A stretch of 64,000 nucleotides of DNA, taken from positions 1,468,482-1,532,481 of the forward strand of contig BCHH01000004.1 in assembly GCA_001599595.1 (NCBI GenBank), given 5' to 3'. The DNA comes from Beverwykella pulmonaria (taxonomy: Eukaryota > Ascomycota > Dothideomycetes > Pleosporales > Melanommataceae). This document shows, piece by piece, positions 33,211 to 45,785 of the stretch. How positions within the stretch are numbered: position 1 is the first letter of the stretch; each line of letters begins with the position of its first letter. The notes beneath the pieces were generated by a model. It was not told where the DNA came from and ran no database searches. It saw only the letters and a program-made list of their open reading frames with translations. The position numbers were made by a program, and so were the translations under genes.

Positions 33211-34095
33211 CTAGTCCATGCCGTCGTCTTCGACGAAGACACCCCAGAATAACACCTCTTCATTTTCTCTTCCCCGCAGTGGTCCCCCGTACACGTCGGC
33301 ACACATCTCGATGGGGATCTCGACCTTCAGCCACCCGTTCCCCAAGAAGGTGAAGAGCAGCCACGAGTCGTATTCAGGGAAGGCGCCGTTGTCCTCGGGC
33401 TTGCGGCTCAGGATGCCCCGGTTCTGTAGCGAGGGCGAATGCGGCATGTGGAAGGAGTGGTAAGGCAGGGTTTCCATGGAATCGGCCACGAAGAAGGAGG
33501 AATTAAGGGCCAGCTCTACGCAGGTCCAGTCAGAGTGGACACCAGTGTTTGTGTGGAAGCGCAAGGTGCCAAAGCGCAGGTCGGTGGGTTGGCCCAGCAT
33601 GTCGAAGAGCTCGGTGGAGTAGAGTCTGAAGTAGCCATTGCGCAGGCCCTCCAAACCCCCGGCATCGGTTGCGCCCCCGGCGTCCAGGGCAGAGTGCAAT
33701 CGGTCTTCGACGAGCTTCCCCAGGGCCTCTGCCGCGTTTAGCGAACGGCGGATTTGTTTTCGTGTATATCGTGTGCTCAGCTCGGCGAGGGCAAGGCGGC
33801 AGGCCTGGTGTCGCATGTCGTCGTTCCGCCGCCGCGTCTGCTCGGGAGACGGCTCCTTCTTCTTCTCCGTCTCGTCATCATCAAGCGAGCGCAGAAGCCC
33901 TGTCTCGAACGCCAAGACCAGCTCCTCATACTCGCGCATTACTCGCGCCAGGGGGTTCGCATCGACCTCTTCGGATTTTGCATCGCGGCGGGCGGGGTCG
34001 CTTTTGAGGGCGGCCATTGGGGCGGCCCAGGGCCAGTGCGCAGCGTGTGGGCGTGAATGTGATGGTGGTCGAGGTACTGTTGTGGTCGACGACAC
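33211..34095 (-). CDS. unknown family, paralogue D (294 residues, shortest)
   Basis: A single frame starting at 34095; an in-frame ATG 26 codons later (MAALKSDPARRDAK) is also possible. The N-terminal half is a helical, charged segment (about 45-145) without the long disordered arm of A and B. The shared domain fills the rest: motif A GYFRLYSTELFDML at 154, motif B FLGNGWLKVEIP at 250, and FWG at 283, exactly 33 residues later. The protein ends 11 residues after that. As the shortest member it best defines the minimal unit: a helical segment followed by the domain. No known family is recognised. GC content and codon bias are higher than in paralogue C. Confidence 0.85.
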   Translation of the reverse strand: MSSTTTVPRPPSHSRPHAAHWPWAAPMAALKSDPARRDAKSEEVDANPLARVMREYEELVLAFETGLLRSLDDDETEKKKEPSPEQTRRRNDDMRHQACRLALAELSTRYTRKQIRRSLNAAEALGKLVEDRLHSALDAGGATDAGGLEGLRNGYFRLYSTELFDMLGQPTDLRFGTLRFHTNTGVHSDWTCVELALNSSFFVADSMETLPYHSFHMPHSPSLQNRGILSRKPEDNGAFPEYDSWLLFTFLGNGWLKVEIPIEMCADVYGGPLRGRENEEVLFWGVFVEDDGMD

Positions 34096-36657
34096 GGGTG
34101 GGCGAGGACGAGGCTGTCGTGAGGGGAAGCTGCAGTTGCTCGGCGGTGCGCGACTCCTTCTCGCGCGGAATTCGTGGGTAGTGGACGGTGTGGCCGTCTC
34201 GTCGTGTTGGCGGCCGTCGCTGGGTCGGACTGGGCACGGCGGGAAGTCCTTACATTGAGGACCGCGAAAACGGGGAGAACTTCAATTATGGTCGGGGAAC
34301 CAGACGGAGGGATGTCGAGATTTTGCTGGCGGGCTCGAGGGCAGGCGCGTCGCCAAGGGGGCCCTGGTCGCGCTTGCTCGAAAAGGCCCAATCCCAGCGG
34401 GCGGGCGAGCCACTGCTTCCCCGGCCACTCAAAAGCCGCCCTTCGCCGCTAGCGCCGAGATGGCTGCTGCAACTGCAACACGTCCAACATCTGAACATGT
34501 CCTTGAGAGCGGCTAAACACCACGTCCACGCCCATCCGAGTCTCCCTATCTTGGTTACCTACGGTACCCATGGAAGGCAGCCCCAGGATGCGGCGAGCCG
34601 TATCGCGCAGCGTCGCCCAGCATCGCGTAGCCTCAGGTTTTCGCTCTTCCCTCTATGGTGCAGCCGCCGCATGCACCAGGAACCGCCACGCTGCGAACTT
34701 CCACATCTCACCCTCTGCACCATCCCCAAGGCACGCCAATCAGCACCCACTCCAGCGAGACACAGCATCACGCGGGACATGACCCCACGCGCCGAGCAGA
34801 AGGGGGCCTGCAGCTCGAGCTTCAGGCGCTGTCCTCCGCTGCAGGACGTGGCCCAGAGGAGTGCAGTCCCAGCCTGGCGGGTCCGTTCACGAGGCGGATG
34901 CCGTGTTCCTCGCCATGTTCTTTCACCGAGCCGGGCCGCATTCCATGAGCTCTGTCACCCACCGCTTCCGCTTTCACATGTGCCGGCCCGATCGGGCTAT
35001 GCAAGTCTCTGAGATGTCGGCAATCTCGCCATCGACATTGTCCCCCTCTTCCATCCAGGGAGATGCCAGACCCAGGTCTCAGCCCACTGCGCCGCCGGGC
35101 TCGCCCAGGTGCTCTCGGCCATCACCACCCCGAATCTGACGTTGCCTCGCTCCTCTAGCTGTATCTGCATGACCGCCTCGCTGAGGAGTCTGACACTCGG
35201 CAAACGCGCGTGATTATGCTGATGTTGCACACCTGTCGTCTATATAAGCTTCCGAGGCCACGAGAGCAGACGTGAGATGAGATCGCGTTACGTACACAGA
35301 GGGGGCCGAATCTGCCACCACCCACCTGGGCTCGAACGGGTGGCCGCATGGAGCGATTTGCATGCACACACGAGACAGACATTCGACTATAGTCTGCCTG
35401 TTCAGGTAAGCGTCGGGCGTATCTAAGGCAACCTCATTCTTACACGATCGCTTCAACAACTCCCATAGCTCCTGCCCGTTCTCACCCTCCCATGAGGATT
35501 CCATTCGAAACCTATTGGGTGCTGATCCGTAGTACAACTGTGGCTTATTGCGCCCTTTTCATCTCGTCGTCGGCACTTTCTGCCTGCTTCCTTGCCGGAT
35601 GACGGCATTCCATAAACTTTAACTGACCCTTGCAGCTCTGCAGGGGATTTGTCATGCATTACCGATCAAGAACCGCCGCCAGAGTCCCGCCAGAGCGGGT
35701 AGTGTCATCTGAGATGGAATGGGGGTTTTCCAACCTTGTCACGATTACACCCTTCTTTCCCTCCTTCCTTCATCCCGCCATCTATGTTTCAACAACCTCA
35801 AATCGCTTTATTATGCTGAACCATCATCATTTCATGATGCAGAATCTCAATTCGTCACCATGCGGGCGAAATGGACCTGACGGTAAAGTAGTCCACTCAT
35901 CTTAGGTCTTAGGTACTCCTTACGTTCTCTTTATATAGTTCGTCTATTCGTTATATCTACTTACAATCAAGCCATTTCTATATCTCCACCTGACCTCACA
36001 TTTTACCACATTCCCATGATCCAGTAAGACGCCTTTTCAAAATCTCATTGCGACGCACAAGTCAAGGAAATCACGATCGTGATATGCTTGCAGTGGAACG
36101 GAACTCCTCCATATATGAGCCGTCAGCGACTCACGAGGATGGCGAGAGCGTCGCGGTGGGAGAACCGATTTGTCAGCTTGACAGAAGCCTTTTACACATG
36201 TGTGGAGAGACAAGTGATGGTTGGCGGTATGGGCCTCACGAAGGGTAGGCAGAGGATCTTGTTGATACGTGCATGCTCGATGGGATGTCATCGCATATGT
36301 ACTTACTTTTTCGTACTTGCGAGCGAAAGAACAATCTGAAATCCACTAGTTCAGCAATAGGCTAGCACGGATGGGTTGAATTTGCCCAAGTGAAAGACTA
36401 TCCACATGATATCGCGTCGGCGACGAACCACTGCATTTTTTCCTTCTCGCTCGCAGACAGACCGCTCTCTCCACACTATCGCCCCGCCTTTACTTCCAAC
36501 TCCCACCTCGCTACTATTATAGGAAGCAAGACTTTCTAGGACGTCCAAGGTGTTGTCTGGCCGCACTATTTATACCGGTTGACTACTTTATACTAAATTC
36601 ACTCGAGCACGGCAAACTCTCCTCTCTCGCTGTTGTTGCTACACTCTATTTTCAAGA
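34096..36657. other. intergenic; GC-rich block then AT-richer DNA
   Basis: Roughly 34100-35150 is clearly GC-rich, which leaves long frames open on both strands by composition alone; none shows a domain. The rest to 36657 has no supported gene. Confidence 0.5.
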
Positions 36658-38812
36658 TGGAGTCCCAACCTCAGGCTCATGGCTAGACAGCTAACCAAGT
36701 TTCATACTAGGGTGCGAATCCACAGCGAGTAAACAATCACCCGAACGCGCATCGCAACAATAACTTCAACAATGGCTCGAATAATGGTCTCAAAAATTGC
36801 TATAACAATCGCGGCACCAACGGCTCAAATGGCTGCGGCAATGGCATCAGCAACGTTTTCAATAATCGAAGCGGCAAAAAGTGGAACATGCGCGGCGACA
36901 AGTCCAACAACTCGCCTCGTATATACCGCACAGGGTACAGACCATGCAGAACACCCAGCGAGCTACATCTGGCGCGGCGCATGGCAGTGGCATGCTGCTA
37001 TAGTCCAGTTCGCCAATGAATACACCATGCTGCTGCATAATCTTCCTCCACCTCTGTCCGCAGCATCGTATTGGTTCCACGTGCCCTCGCACAACATGTT
37101 ATTCAATCCTGACACTGTTTCGAATATGATATCTCCGCCAGCCATGCCCCAAGTTCCAGCTCCGTTCTTCGATGGATACACATGTCACTGCAGCGCACTC
37201 ACTGACTCTCGTCTGGCAATGGAAATAACACGCGGCCTTGCAACATGGAGCAAGTCCCCTCCAGCTCTGGCCAGGGGCCCTACTTAATTCCTGTTAAGCA
37301 AGGCCCGAGCATGCCCAGCACTCCATCCAATGCAGTAGCGACGCTTGTCTCTTACAACGGCCCACGACAATCAATCAAAGGCACATTCAGTCTTGCAAAC
37401 CGACCCATCGAGCCTGAACACTCCGTTCCCGCCGCTCGATCGCAGTCCGATGCCGCCTAGCGCCCTATCGACGTTCGTTCCGCAATTCCACAATCACGAC
37501 TCGACTCAATTGTCCCCTCATCCGTCTCAGCCGCCGCACAGGACGATGTTGTTGACTTATGTCGCAATGGATGCTCCCCCGGACCCGGACCCGAGTTCGA
37601 GGCCCACCAATGCTAACGACGGGATGTCGAGCAAAGGCAGTGCCACAATGTCAATCAACAACAGTAACTTTAAGTCTAGCAACGGCAATATTGTCAAGCT
37701 CCATAGCGTCACTGACTCGAAGCCCAAGTCCACCACGAAGCTCGTCCCCACCAAGCTTGGCATGTTTGGCCAAGATGTTGCCTCCGCCGCCCTGCTGCCA
37801 TCCTCCGCACGCGAACAGATCCGCGCCGCGATCGAAAACTCTAAGATTCTGCGAAGACCAAGCGCTTCGATGCCCTCGATCGTTTCCACCACGCTCCTAA
37901 GAAAGAGCGCGAGCACGACTATGAGATGTGTGCTCACCTCAAGTACATTGTAGACAAGCTCGATCTCTGGACTAACGCTACTCCTGTCACCCAGGATATT
38001 CATGAGGCCAAGAATGTAGATGAACAGCATAAGGTTGCAATTGACCAGGCAGCAAAGGCCATGAGGGTCTTGTGCGATCATCAAATCTGCTCGGTGAAGT
38101 ATAGGGAGCAGGCGGAGCAGTGTAGGATGGCGATCGCGGGGGTATGATTGGGAGGTGGTGAAGGTGCCAATGACTTGAGTAAGGCCATTTGGAAAGAGAT
38201 CGATAACACCCTGCGCGATACGGCTGAGGTAAATGAGAAGGAAAAGAGTGTTGTGAACACTGCTGAGGATGTGGAGGTCGAAGAGACTACGAAAAATGGC
38301 CAAATTGTTGACAATGACCGAGCCACGGAGAACGGTCAAGTTGACATGAATAATAAGGTCGACGCAAAAGTTCCAGATGCTCGAAAGAACATCGTCGCTG
38401 CCAACACGAAGGTCACCTCAACCGATAAGGTTAAGCAGTACAATAACCCTACACATAGCGGCAAGAAGGATGCCCAGAGCAGGGCGACGAACAACCGCAA
38501 ATCTAAGGAAACTCCCAAGACAACTCAATATAATGATTGCAATAAATTTAATCATAACAACGGTGCCTGCAATCGCGGCAAGTCCAATCCCCATAGTAGG
38601 GAACGAAAACAAAGCTGAGGGCACGAATGGTTCCCAGCCTGAGGGGAGGCGCCCACAGCTGATTTTCCAAAGGTTTGAAGGCACCAAGACCGAAGGTTCC
38701 AAGACTGAAGCACTTCGGGACTATACCATCCAAGTTGATACTCCCAAAGCTGGTACAGGCGATACATACGTTAGTAAAGCCGTCGCCAATACCTCTCCGA
38801 ACAAAGCTTGAA
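36658..38812 (+). pseudogene. broken Asn-rich, low-complexity protein gene
   Basis: A plausible ATG at 36658 (MESQPQAHG) runs into two in-frame TAG codons, both where CAG would read Gln. It then continues as an Asn/Gly/Ser-rich sequence (NNNFNNGSNNG, NNRGTNGSNG). The protein-like signal then changes frame several times: a Pro/Ser-rich part near 37345-37850, a helical charged part (YEMCAHLKYIVDKLDLW) to 38146, a Lys/Asn-rich part 38148-38618, and a final piece ending at 38812. The pieces follow in one direction, so one long gene with frameshifts and stops is the simplest reading. The Cys pattern near 38535-38575 (NDCNKFNHNNGACNRG) could be a degenerate zinc-binding knuckle. Family unknown. Confidence 0.5.
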
Positions 38813-40099
38813 CTCCTTAGTGCTCCTCCTCTCATCTCTACCGGCCATCCGCTACTGCCGCTATGGTTCCCAGTAAAGTCTATGAACTGCCAATGTTGGG
38901 TACCACTTAGCCCTACATCAACTCTTTGATGCTCGCGAGCCTAGTCTGTGACATGGACCTCTAATCTCATGAAGTCCCGATAATTATTCTCCTTTAAAAA
39001 CTGTAGGTTTAGCTGATACATTCCAGGAGTTGATGGATTGAAATGCATATCAGATAGATGGTCTGCGTGTGTTGACCATCTCCTTAATGGTCTACCACAT
39101 CCCCAATGTCTCACGAGCAAACTGATAAGACTAGCTGAGTGGTGGCCTGCAAACTATACCACACTTTTGAAACTCATGCCAAAAAAAAAGCGCTAGAAAC
39201 ACTTACAATTCGAACATTAGAGGTAGAGGCGTAGTGTGCCTATAGTGAGAGCGACCAAAAAAAAAAAACGCCCGGGATAGAGATTCGACTCTGCCACAAC
39301 CCTCTCACGTCTGCCCACACTCTGCTGAATTATTGTACTACACGAACTCTTCTTTGCCATCACAAAGATGTTCTCTACTTGCAGACTCCTTGTCGGTCGA
39401 GGTCATTGAGATCATTGACCTATGGCTTGCTTGCGATTGATTGATGAAACAACGTTCTTGATGACCGCGAGCTACTACTCAATTTAGCGAAGGTGATGCC
39501 TGATTCGGCCACAGGGACGGCTTTTCTGCGACGGACGATCCTCCTAGCCTGAAGATTTCGACTCGGAAGATGACTACGGAGACTATGAGCATGACACTGG
39601 TGATGTTTTAGATCCAGACGCTACAAAAGGAAATGTTAAGAATGAGATGTTGTGTCAGAAATATGAAAATAGTTTTGATGCAAAATTTCCAGTTTGGAGG
39701 GCCAGTTGGAAGACAGTTATCTCGCTTTGGGTATATTATGTCACGAAACGTGGATATCTGAGCGCGACTGCAATTTTTCTGATTTCATTGGAATTTTACT
39801 ACAACACTCTAACTTCACAGTTTGCAGTCTAGTACACTATTTTTCATTTCTACCTACAAGGAAAAGAGTGATTTAACCTCTAATTTGGTACAAAAGGTTG
39901 TAGCGGACAGAAATACATTGCTGCGTCCTGTTAACCCTCGTATTAGATTAACATTAATATAGGCTTGCAACGTAAATGAGTTGTTGCGCCGGCGTGCCAC
40001 CAGGGACATACTTTTGCGATTGCAAAAAGTGAATGTTAAACAAAGACCTTTAAAGTCAATCCTAACTATATCTGTAAGCAGAAGTGTGGAGGAAAAGGT
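38813..40099. other. intergenic with a short acidic frame
   Basis: Contains poly-A runs and an isolated protein-like frame at about 39549-39832 (EDFDSEDDYGDYEHDTGDV...), possibly a gene scrap. No complete gene is seen. Confidence 0.4.
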
Positions 40100-40203
40100 G
40101 TCAAGATGTGTATTGTATGTGATGTATGTACAGCTGACATATATATAACGGACTGATTAGTCAGTGGCATATCCACATGACAGTATGGTGTCCTGGGCTT
40201 ACA
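40100..40203. repeat. partial LTR-like repeat, copy at 40 kb
   Basis: Begins TGTCAAGATGTGTATTG and matches the first 101 bp of the element at 60128-60422 almost base for base, ending at GGCTTACA. The rest of the element is missing here. A more diverged piece lies at about 20345. Confidence 0.75.
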
Positions 40204-40338
40204 ATGTCACAGCAGTATTGGCTGATTGGGCTTCCCACAATATGCACGTAAGCAGTGTGACGTCTTGGATCATCTACTTTTCGTCTCACTAGGCATACTC
40301 TTCTCCACAACTCATTGACCTCGCCACATCACGAAGCA

Positions 40339-42141
40339 ATGTATGATGCAATAGTTATAGGAGCGGGTAGGTATTCCTTCTTTTATCATCTATCATCAAG
40401 GTGCTAATCCCTATAGGCCTCAGCGGCATCATCGCAGCACACCGCTATCTCTCCGCGCACCCCACCTCCAAACTCATCATCCTCGAGAAAGAAACTTGTG
40501 TCGGCGGCGTATTCGGCCAAAATCGCTTGTATCCCGGTTTCTACACGCAATGGACGATCGGGCTCTCTGAGTTCTCAGACATGCCGATGCCACGGCCGCC
40601 AGAGAAAGACTGTATCGAGGATTGTTATAAGGCGAAGTACACTACGAAATATTTAGAGGAATATGTGGATGTGATGGTGCATGATGGGAAATCCTTGAGA
40701 GAACGAATACGGTTCAACATGGATGTCATACGTATTGAAAAAGTGGACAGAGAATGGAAAGTCTTTTGTGCAGATTTCTCCGCAAAAGACCGCGAAGAGC
40801 GCATCTTCTCAGCCCAAAAGTTGATCATCTCGTCAGGCGAGCACTCAAAGCCGTATATACCGAATTTTGAAGGACGAGATACTTTCTCAGCGCCAATTAT
40901 TCATTCGGCTAACTTTGGGCAATCGAATGTCCTTTCCGCTCCTAACATCAATCGTATCGTCGTCATCGGCGCGGGAAAATCTGCGGCAGATATGCTGTAT
41001 GAAGCGCTCAAATGCGGGAAAGAAGTAATCTGGGTAATAAGAGAGTCGGGTACTGGGCCAGGATTCTTCGCCCCATTGGACATACCCACGCCTTATAAGA
41101 ACGGGCAGGAAGCTGCACAGACGAGGATCATGGCGGCGTTGCAGCCTAGTGTTCTGCATAAAGATGGGTGGTCGGCGTGGCTTTTGCACCGGACGTGGTT
41201 AGGCATTTGGCTAGTGCGCTGGGTATTTGACTCGTTAGATAAAGTGGTTAAGAAGAGGGCGAAGTATAGAGAAAGAGGAATGGAGAGGGGGTTTGAGAAG
41301 TTAGAGTATGAGACTGCGTATGTGAAATCTTTCGTGTACGCAGTGGAGAGTGTCAGCTGATGTGCACAGGGTCTTCTGGCAGAACAACTCCGGCGGTGCT
41401 CTTCACCATGCTGATTTCTGGGACCTTGTTTCTCAACGCGTCACTGTGTATCGCTCGGACATCGCATCTCTTGAACACAAGAGTGTCCATCTCGACAATG
41501 GTGTAGAGATTACTTGCGATGCGCTCCTGCTCGGCACCGGATGGCGCACTTCTCTAGATTTTTTCTCCCCTGAGCTTTCAGCCGCCCTTGGAATCCCTCA
41601 CAATCCAGATCTCGACTCCAATCAATTTCGAGAAAAGTGGGAAATGCTAGAGCAAGAAGGAGACGCGCATGTCATCCAACGCTTCCCCCTCCTTGCGTCA
41701 CCTCCTGCGCACCATCTTAAAACGCCCCACACCACGCCCTACCGCCTTTACAACGGTATCTTGCCTCTGGGGGACCAAAGTATAGTCTTCCTTAACCACC
41801 TCATAGCCGGTAACATGATGTTCAATGCTGAATTGCAAGCTATATGGGCGGTTGCTCTATTTGATGGCAACATCACTCTGCCTACTATCGAGGAAATGGA
41901 AAGGGGGGTAGCGACATGGGTGGCGTATTGCAAGAGGAGGCACTTGTCGAATGGGCAATTGGGAGGGTTTGCACCGTTTGATATGGTGCTATATGCTGAT
42001 AAGCTGATGATGGAACTGGGTTCGAAAAGGTACTGGAAGGGTTGGGGGAGAAATGCTTGGGAGCCGGTGAATATGGCTGATCTAGGGAGGGCTTGGGAGG
42101 AGTATCTTGCAAATTGTAAGGAGCGAAAATCGGCAAAATGA
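40339..42141 (+). CDS. flavin-dependent monooxygenase (FMO-like)
   Basis: Three exons, 40339-40366, 40417-41317 and 41370-42141, with introns of 50 and 52 bp, encode 566 residues. The first exon is only 28 bp and the junction completes the FAD-binding GAGLSG at 8-13. A second dinucleotide-binding motif, GAGKSAAD, lies at about residue 193 and would hold NADPH. Between them is FMO-like sequence (YPGFYTQWTIGLSEFSD). The C-terminal exon holds the LLLGTGWRTS segment typical of the family. Such enzymes insert one oxygen into N-, S- or carbonyl-containing substrates in the cytosol or at the ER. The substrate is unknown. It lies 1.2 kb before the VAO-type gene on the same strand. Confidence 0.88.
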
Positions 42142-43305
42142 TCGTAAACCTAACATAGAATGACGACTCTAATGCACCGCAGAGGAAATTAGAGACGGAA
42201 TGAATCTGCCCCAGTTGATATAATCAAGGTAAGACATTGGGGGGTGCCGGGAGGGTATTGGTGCTAAGAAGGCGTAGACGGAAGAGCGATTGGGGAAAGT
42301 AAGAGAGCAAGCCCACTTTGGGCCGCGAGTTTTTCCGATAGGCAAATGAGGACGCAGAGGGTGATAGCGATGGTGAAGCACGTTTTCTCGGCGCAGAAAC
42401 GATCGGGTAACTACGAGGTTTACCTTGCTCTTATGCCACGTTCTAGTCTTGTTCTAAAAGGATGAGTTTAGAGTTAAATTGGAGATGCTTCTCGAAAGTC
42501 ATATTTTTGGAGAAGAAGAAAATGGGAGCATTTATGGGGAGTGGTGTAATTTTGGGTACAAATATGCAGTGGGTGATGCCACGCTATTGTATGTCGTGAC
42601 TCATAAGGGAAGAGACGAACTAGCTGGGTCATGAAGATGTGACAGATCACACTTAACTTTCCCATTTTAAAAACATTTACGAACTCGAGTTCAATATACC
42701 ATAGAGGGCTTTCCGTGACGTGCTCATATTTCAGATGTTCCAGTTTTGTATTGTGCCGGTATCTACAAGTAAACATTTGAAACGCCCCGCACAAGGTGCT
42801 GTTTAGGAGAAGAGATGAGAAATAGCTGAGATGATATCAGGTTCACCTGTGGTGGCTAAGGCCTGCTTGCGGTAAGGATAAAGAGGCGGACGCAATTAGT
42901 TCCGAAATTGGACCAATGGGAATAAAAGGAGATATCCTGGACATCATTGGCCATGCTTGGTGCCTTCCGGCAAACGCGAGAATCCGACGAGCTACCCAAT
43001 TTCAATTGTATCCGTCAAATAATTAGCACTCGTTGCGGGCTTGCAAACATGACCATTGAAGGCTGAACATCACAAATATCGAGCACTCTCAACAGACAAG
43101 TTGTTCCGAACGCCCTCGTGTTGGAGATGTGGGGTCTTCTCCGCATTGTGGGGAAGCCCCCAATTCCTCCACCTCATGCCTCGCGTGGCACCCGCGTTTT
43201 GTTCCAGATTTTATGTGGGCCCGATCAATAACACTTCTTCAAATAAACATTTGCAGTTCTCTATCGTCATCAAATCACGTTCTTGATCGCCACTAAGCTT
43301 TCACG
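42142..43305. other. intergenic, upstream of the VAO-like gene
   Basis: No gene recognised. It presumably holds the promoter of the VAO-like gene and the FMO terminator. Confidence 0.5.
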
Positions 43306-45173
43306 ATGCCGACCCCAACCTATCGCAATGCTGAGTACCAAGAAGTCCACACCAACCTCTTCAAGGACTCCATCACTGCACCTCTGAAAACTGTTTTACC
43401 ACCTGGGGTCACGAGATATGCATTTGATGCAGCGGTAATGCAATACATGGCTATTGTTGGCCACGAGCAGGTGTTGCAGGGCGACGCGCTCGAAGAATAC
43501 ATCGACCCGTATGAGCTTCACGAGGCGGGAGGAAAGCGCAAGATGCCGAGCGCAGCTGTGCGGCCGAAGAATATTGAAGAATTGAGGCGCGTGCTGAAGG
43601 TTTCGAATGAGTTCAGTATTCCAGTGTGGACGTTTTCGAGAGGCAAGAACCTTGGGTAGGCAATTAACCTCCAACTTGCAGCGAAGAGCGCGCTAAGTAT
43701 ATATGTGATAGATACGGTGGCCCTGCTCCACGCGTTAACGGCTCCATCGCACTCGATCTCCACCGTATGAACAAGATCATAGAAGTAAACGCGGAATACG
43801 CTTACGCTGTTGTCGAACCGGGTGTCACATTTACCGAACTATACGAATACTGCGTAGAACATAAACTCAAAGTCTGGCCGTCGGTACCATCTCTAGGCTG
43901 GGGCTCTGTCGTTGGCAACACTCTCGATCGCGGCACAGGCTTCACACCGACAGCAACGCACCATCACCACATCTGCGGAGTCGAGGCCATGCTTGCCAAC
44001 GGAGAGCTCGTTCGAACAGGCCAATTTGCTGTATCTGGCTCGCCCTCATCACATCTCTCAAAATTCACATTCGGCCCCAGCATCGAAGGCCTCTTCCTCC
44101 AGTCAAACCTCGGCATCGTTACTAAAATGGGCATTTGGCTCACTCCAGCGCCGCAAGCATTTATGTCCTGTTCCTTCGACATGCCGGATTTCGACGACGT
44201 GGAAACAATCGTCAATGTGTTCGGTCCATTGCGCCGCGATGGTCTTCTTCCCAATACGGTCTACGTCTCAAACCTTGTGGAATGGCTAGGCATGATGGGC
44301 AAGCGGGAAGAACTATGGCCCGAATCTGGTCCAATACCTGAGTGGCGGTTGAAGGAATTGCAGAAGCAGCTTGATATTGGGTACTGGAATGTCAAATTTG
44401 GGCTGTATGGAGCTAGAGACGTGATACAAGCGCATTTCGATGAGCTCAAAAAGATTGTCTCCAAGAAGGCGCCGAAGGGACGTTTAACCGGGAACATATT
44501 CTCAGCTCCCGATGGCGAGACACTAAACCCTGCGTCAGTGCCAGATCCACACGGAGGGTTTTTCGTCGGTGTGCCTTCTCTTTGGAGTCTGCCTATGGTG
44601 AAGTTCCGGCTACCGAAATCAGGCGGCGGAATTGGTGCGCATTACGACTACAGCCCGATCATTCCATCGAGCGGAGCAACAGTACTGGAGTGGGTCAAGA
44701 CTGCGAAGAAGTAAGTCGTTGGGTTTTGGAGCAGTTATTTTTCAGCGCTAATACGACCACCCAGAATTTGCGAAGCCGAATCCTTCGACCTCTTCTGCGA
44801 CTTCTTCATGCACGAGCGCCACGTAATCTTCGTCAATATGATGACCTTCGACAAAACGAACCTAGCGCATCGGCAGGCTGTGGAGACGATATTCCGCAAT
44901 CTTTTCGAAGAGGGGAGGCAACGTGGCTATTCCAAATATAGAAGCCATATAAATACAATGGGTAAGTTAGAGAGCTCGCTCGTTAGATGTTATACTGATG
45001 ATTTCCTTCTAGATCTGGTAGCAGGCTTGTACGACTTTAACGACCACGCCTACAGACGCTTTGTCGAGACGATTAAAGATGCAATCGATCCTAATGGGAT
45101 TCTCTCACCGGGAAAACAGGGAATATGGCCCCGGAGGTTCCGGGAAAACGAAAAGTTTATGGCGCATTTGTAG
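43306..45173 (+). CDS. vanillyl-alcohol-oxidase-like flavoprotein
   Basis: Four exons, 43306-43655, 43712-44710, 44765-44961 and 45013-45173, with phases that all agree, encode 568 residues, close to the 560 of fungal VAO. The PP-loop FAD domain is clear: SRGKNLGYGGPAPRVNGSI across the first junction, VEPGVTFTELYEYC, and PSLGWGSVVGNTLDRGTGFT. The C-terminal cap ends with DPNGILSPGKQGIWP, the usual close of the family. VAO-type enzymes oxidise 4-alkylphenols and vanillyl-type alcohols, release H2O2 and act inside the cell or in peroxisomes. No clear C-terminal peroxisome signal is seen (the end is MAHL). Together with the FMO it suggests handling of phenolic compounds, which is inference. Confidence 0.93.
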
Positions 45174-45785
45174 GTGATCGGATGTACGTGTAACGAGAGA
45201 CGTACAGGCTACTCCCATTTGAAAACATTGTCACCATTGTAAGATTTCTATTGCAGTCTCTTGGATTGTCGTTGTGGCCAAGACCATTTTCAACTCTCTG
45301 AAGGATTCTCACGTGTTATTTTGCTTTAAGTTAATAGTCCGAATCTCCAGACTTCCACCGCCCTTATACGCTTCAGCCCTCGACTTCCAATTCAATTTGT
45401 CATCACTGTACAATAAACTACTAGTCTTTGAATACCCCTCACGCTTCCTCTTCCGACACCTCGTTCCTGATCTCTGCCTTTGCATCCTCTTGAATCATCT
45501 TATGTCTCTACTCTCGTTCTTCTATGCTACTGTTCAAGTAGGTTCTCAACCACGGCGACTCCTGGTACCTCGCCCATACAAATACCGTTCAACTGAACGA
45601 GGTCTCTTTGGACGAGTACGACTTCATATCGCTCAACATCTCCTTTAAATCGCCTGAAACCCAAATCAATCGCCGAAATCCGAGCATGGCTTCATCCGAC
45701 TAACTATCTGTCCCCTAGAAACGAATACATGAAGCATCTTCACTCACACATTCCTGGAACAGGGCAATAGATTTCGAGATCCGAG
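45174..45785. other. intergenic, no supported gene
   Basis: Mixed sequence before the NACHT remnant. Some of it may be lost N-terminal sequence of that gene, but I cannot recognise it. Confidence 0.4.

Noticed and set aside
34174..35139. Several long frames on both strands, including one of 274 codons
   Set aside because: High GC removes stop codons in all frames. The translations are Arg/Pro/Ser-rich without a domain or splice pattern.
37557..38339. 260-codon open frame on the minus strand
   Set aside because: It lies opposite the broken Asn-rich gene, whose Asn/Lys/Glu-rich codons on the plus strand leave this antisense frame open. No domain.
39265..39300. tRNA-like T-arm (gattcgactc after a poly-A run)
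   Set aside because: The arm does not pair properly and no A-box, anticodon stem or acceptor stem can be built around it.
39549..39832. Short acidic frame as a gene
   Set aside because: No start codon before the acidic part, no domain and no neighbouring exon; kept only as a possible scrap in the intergenic note.
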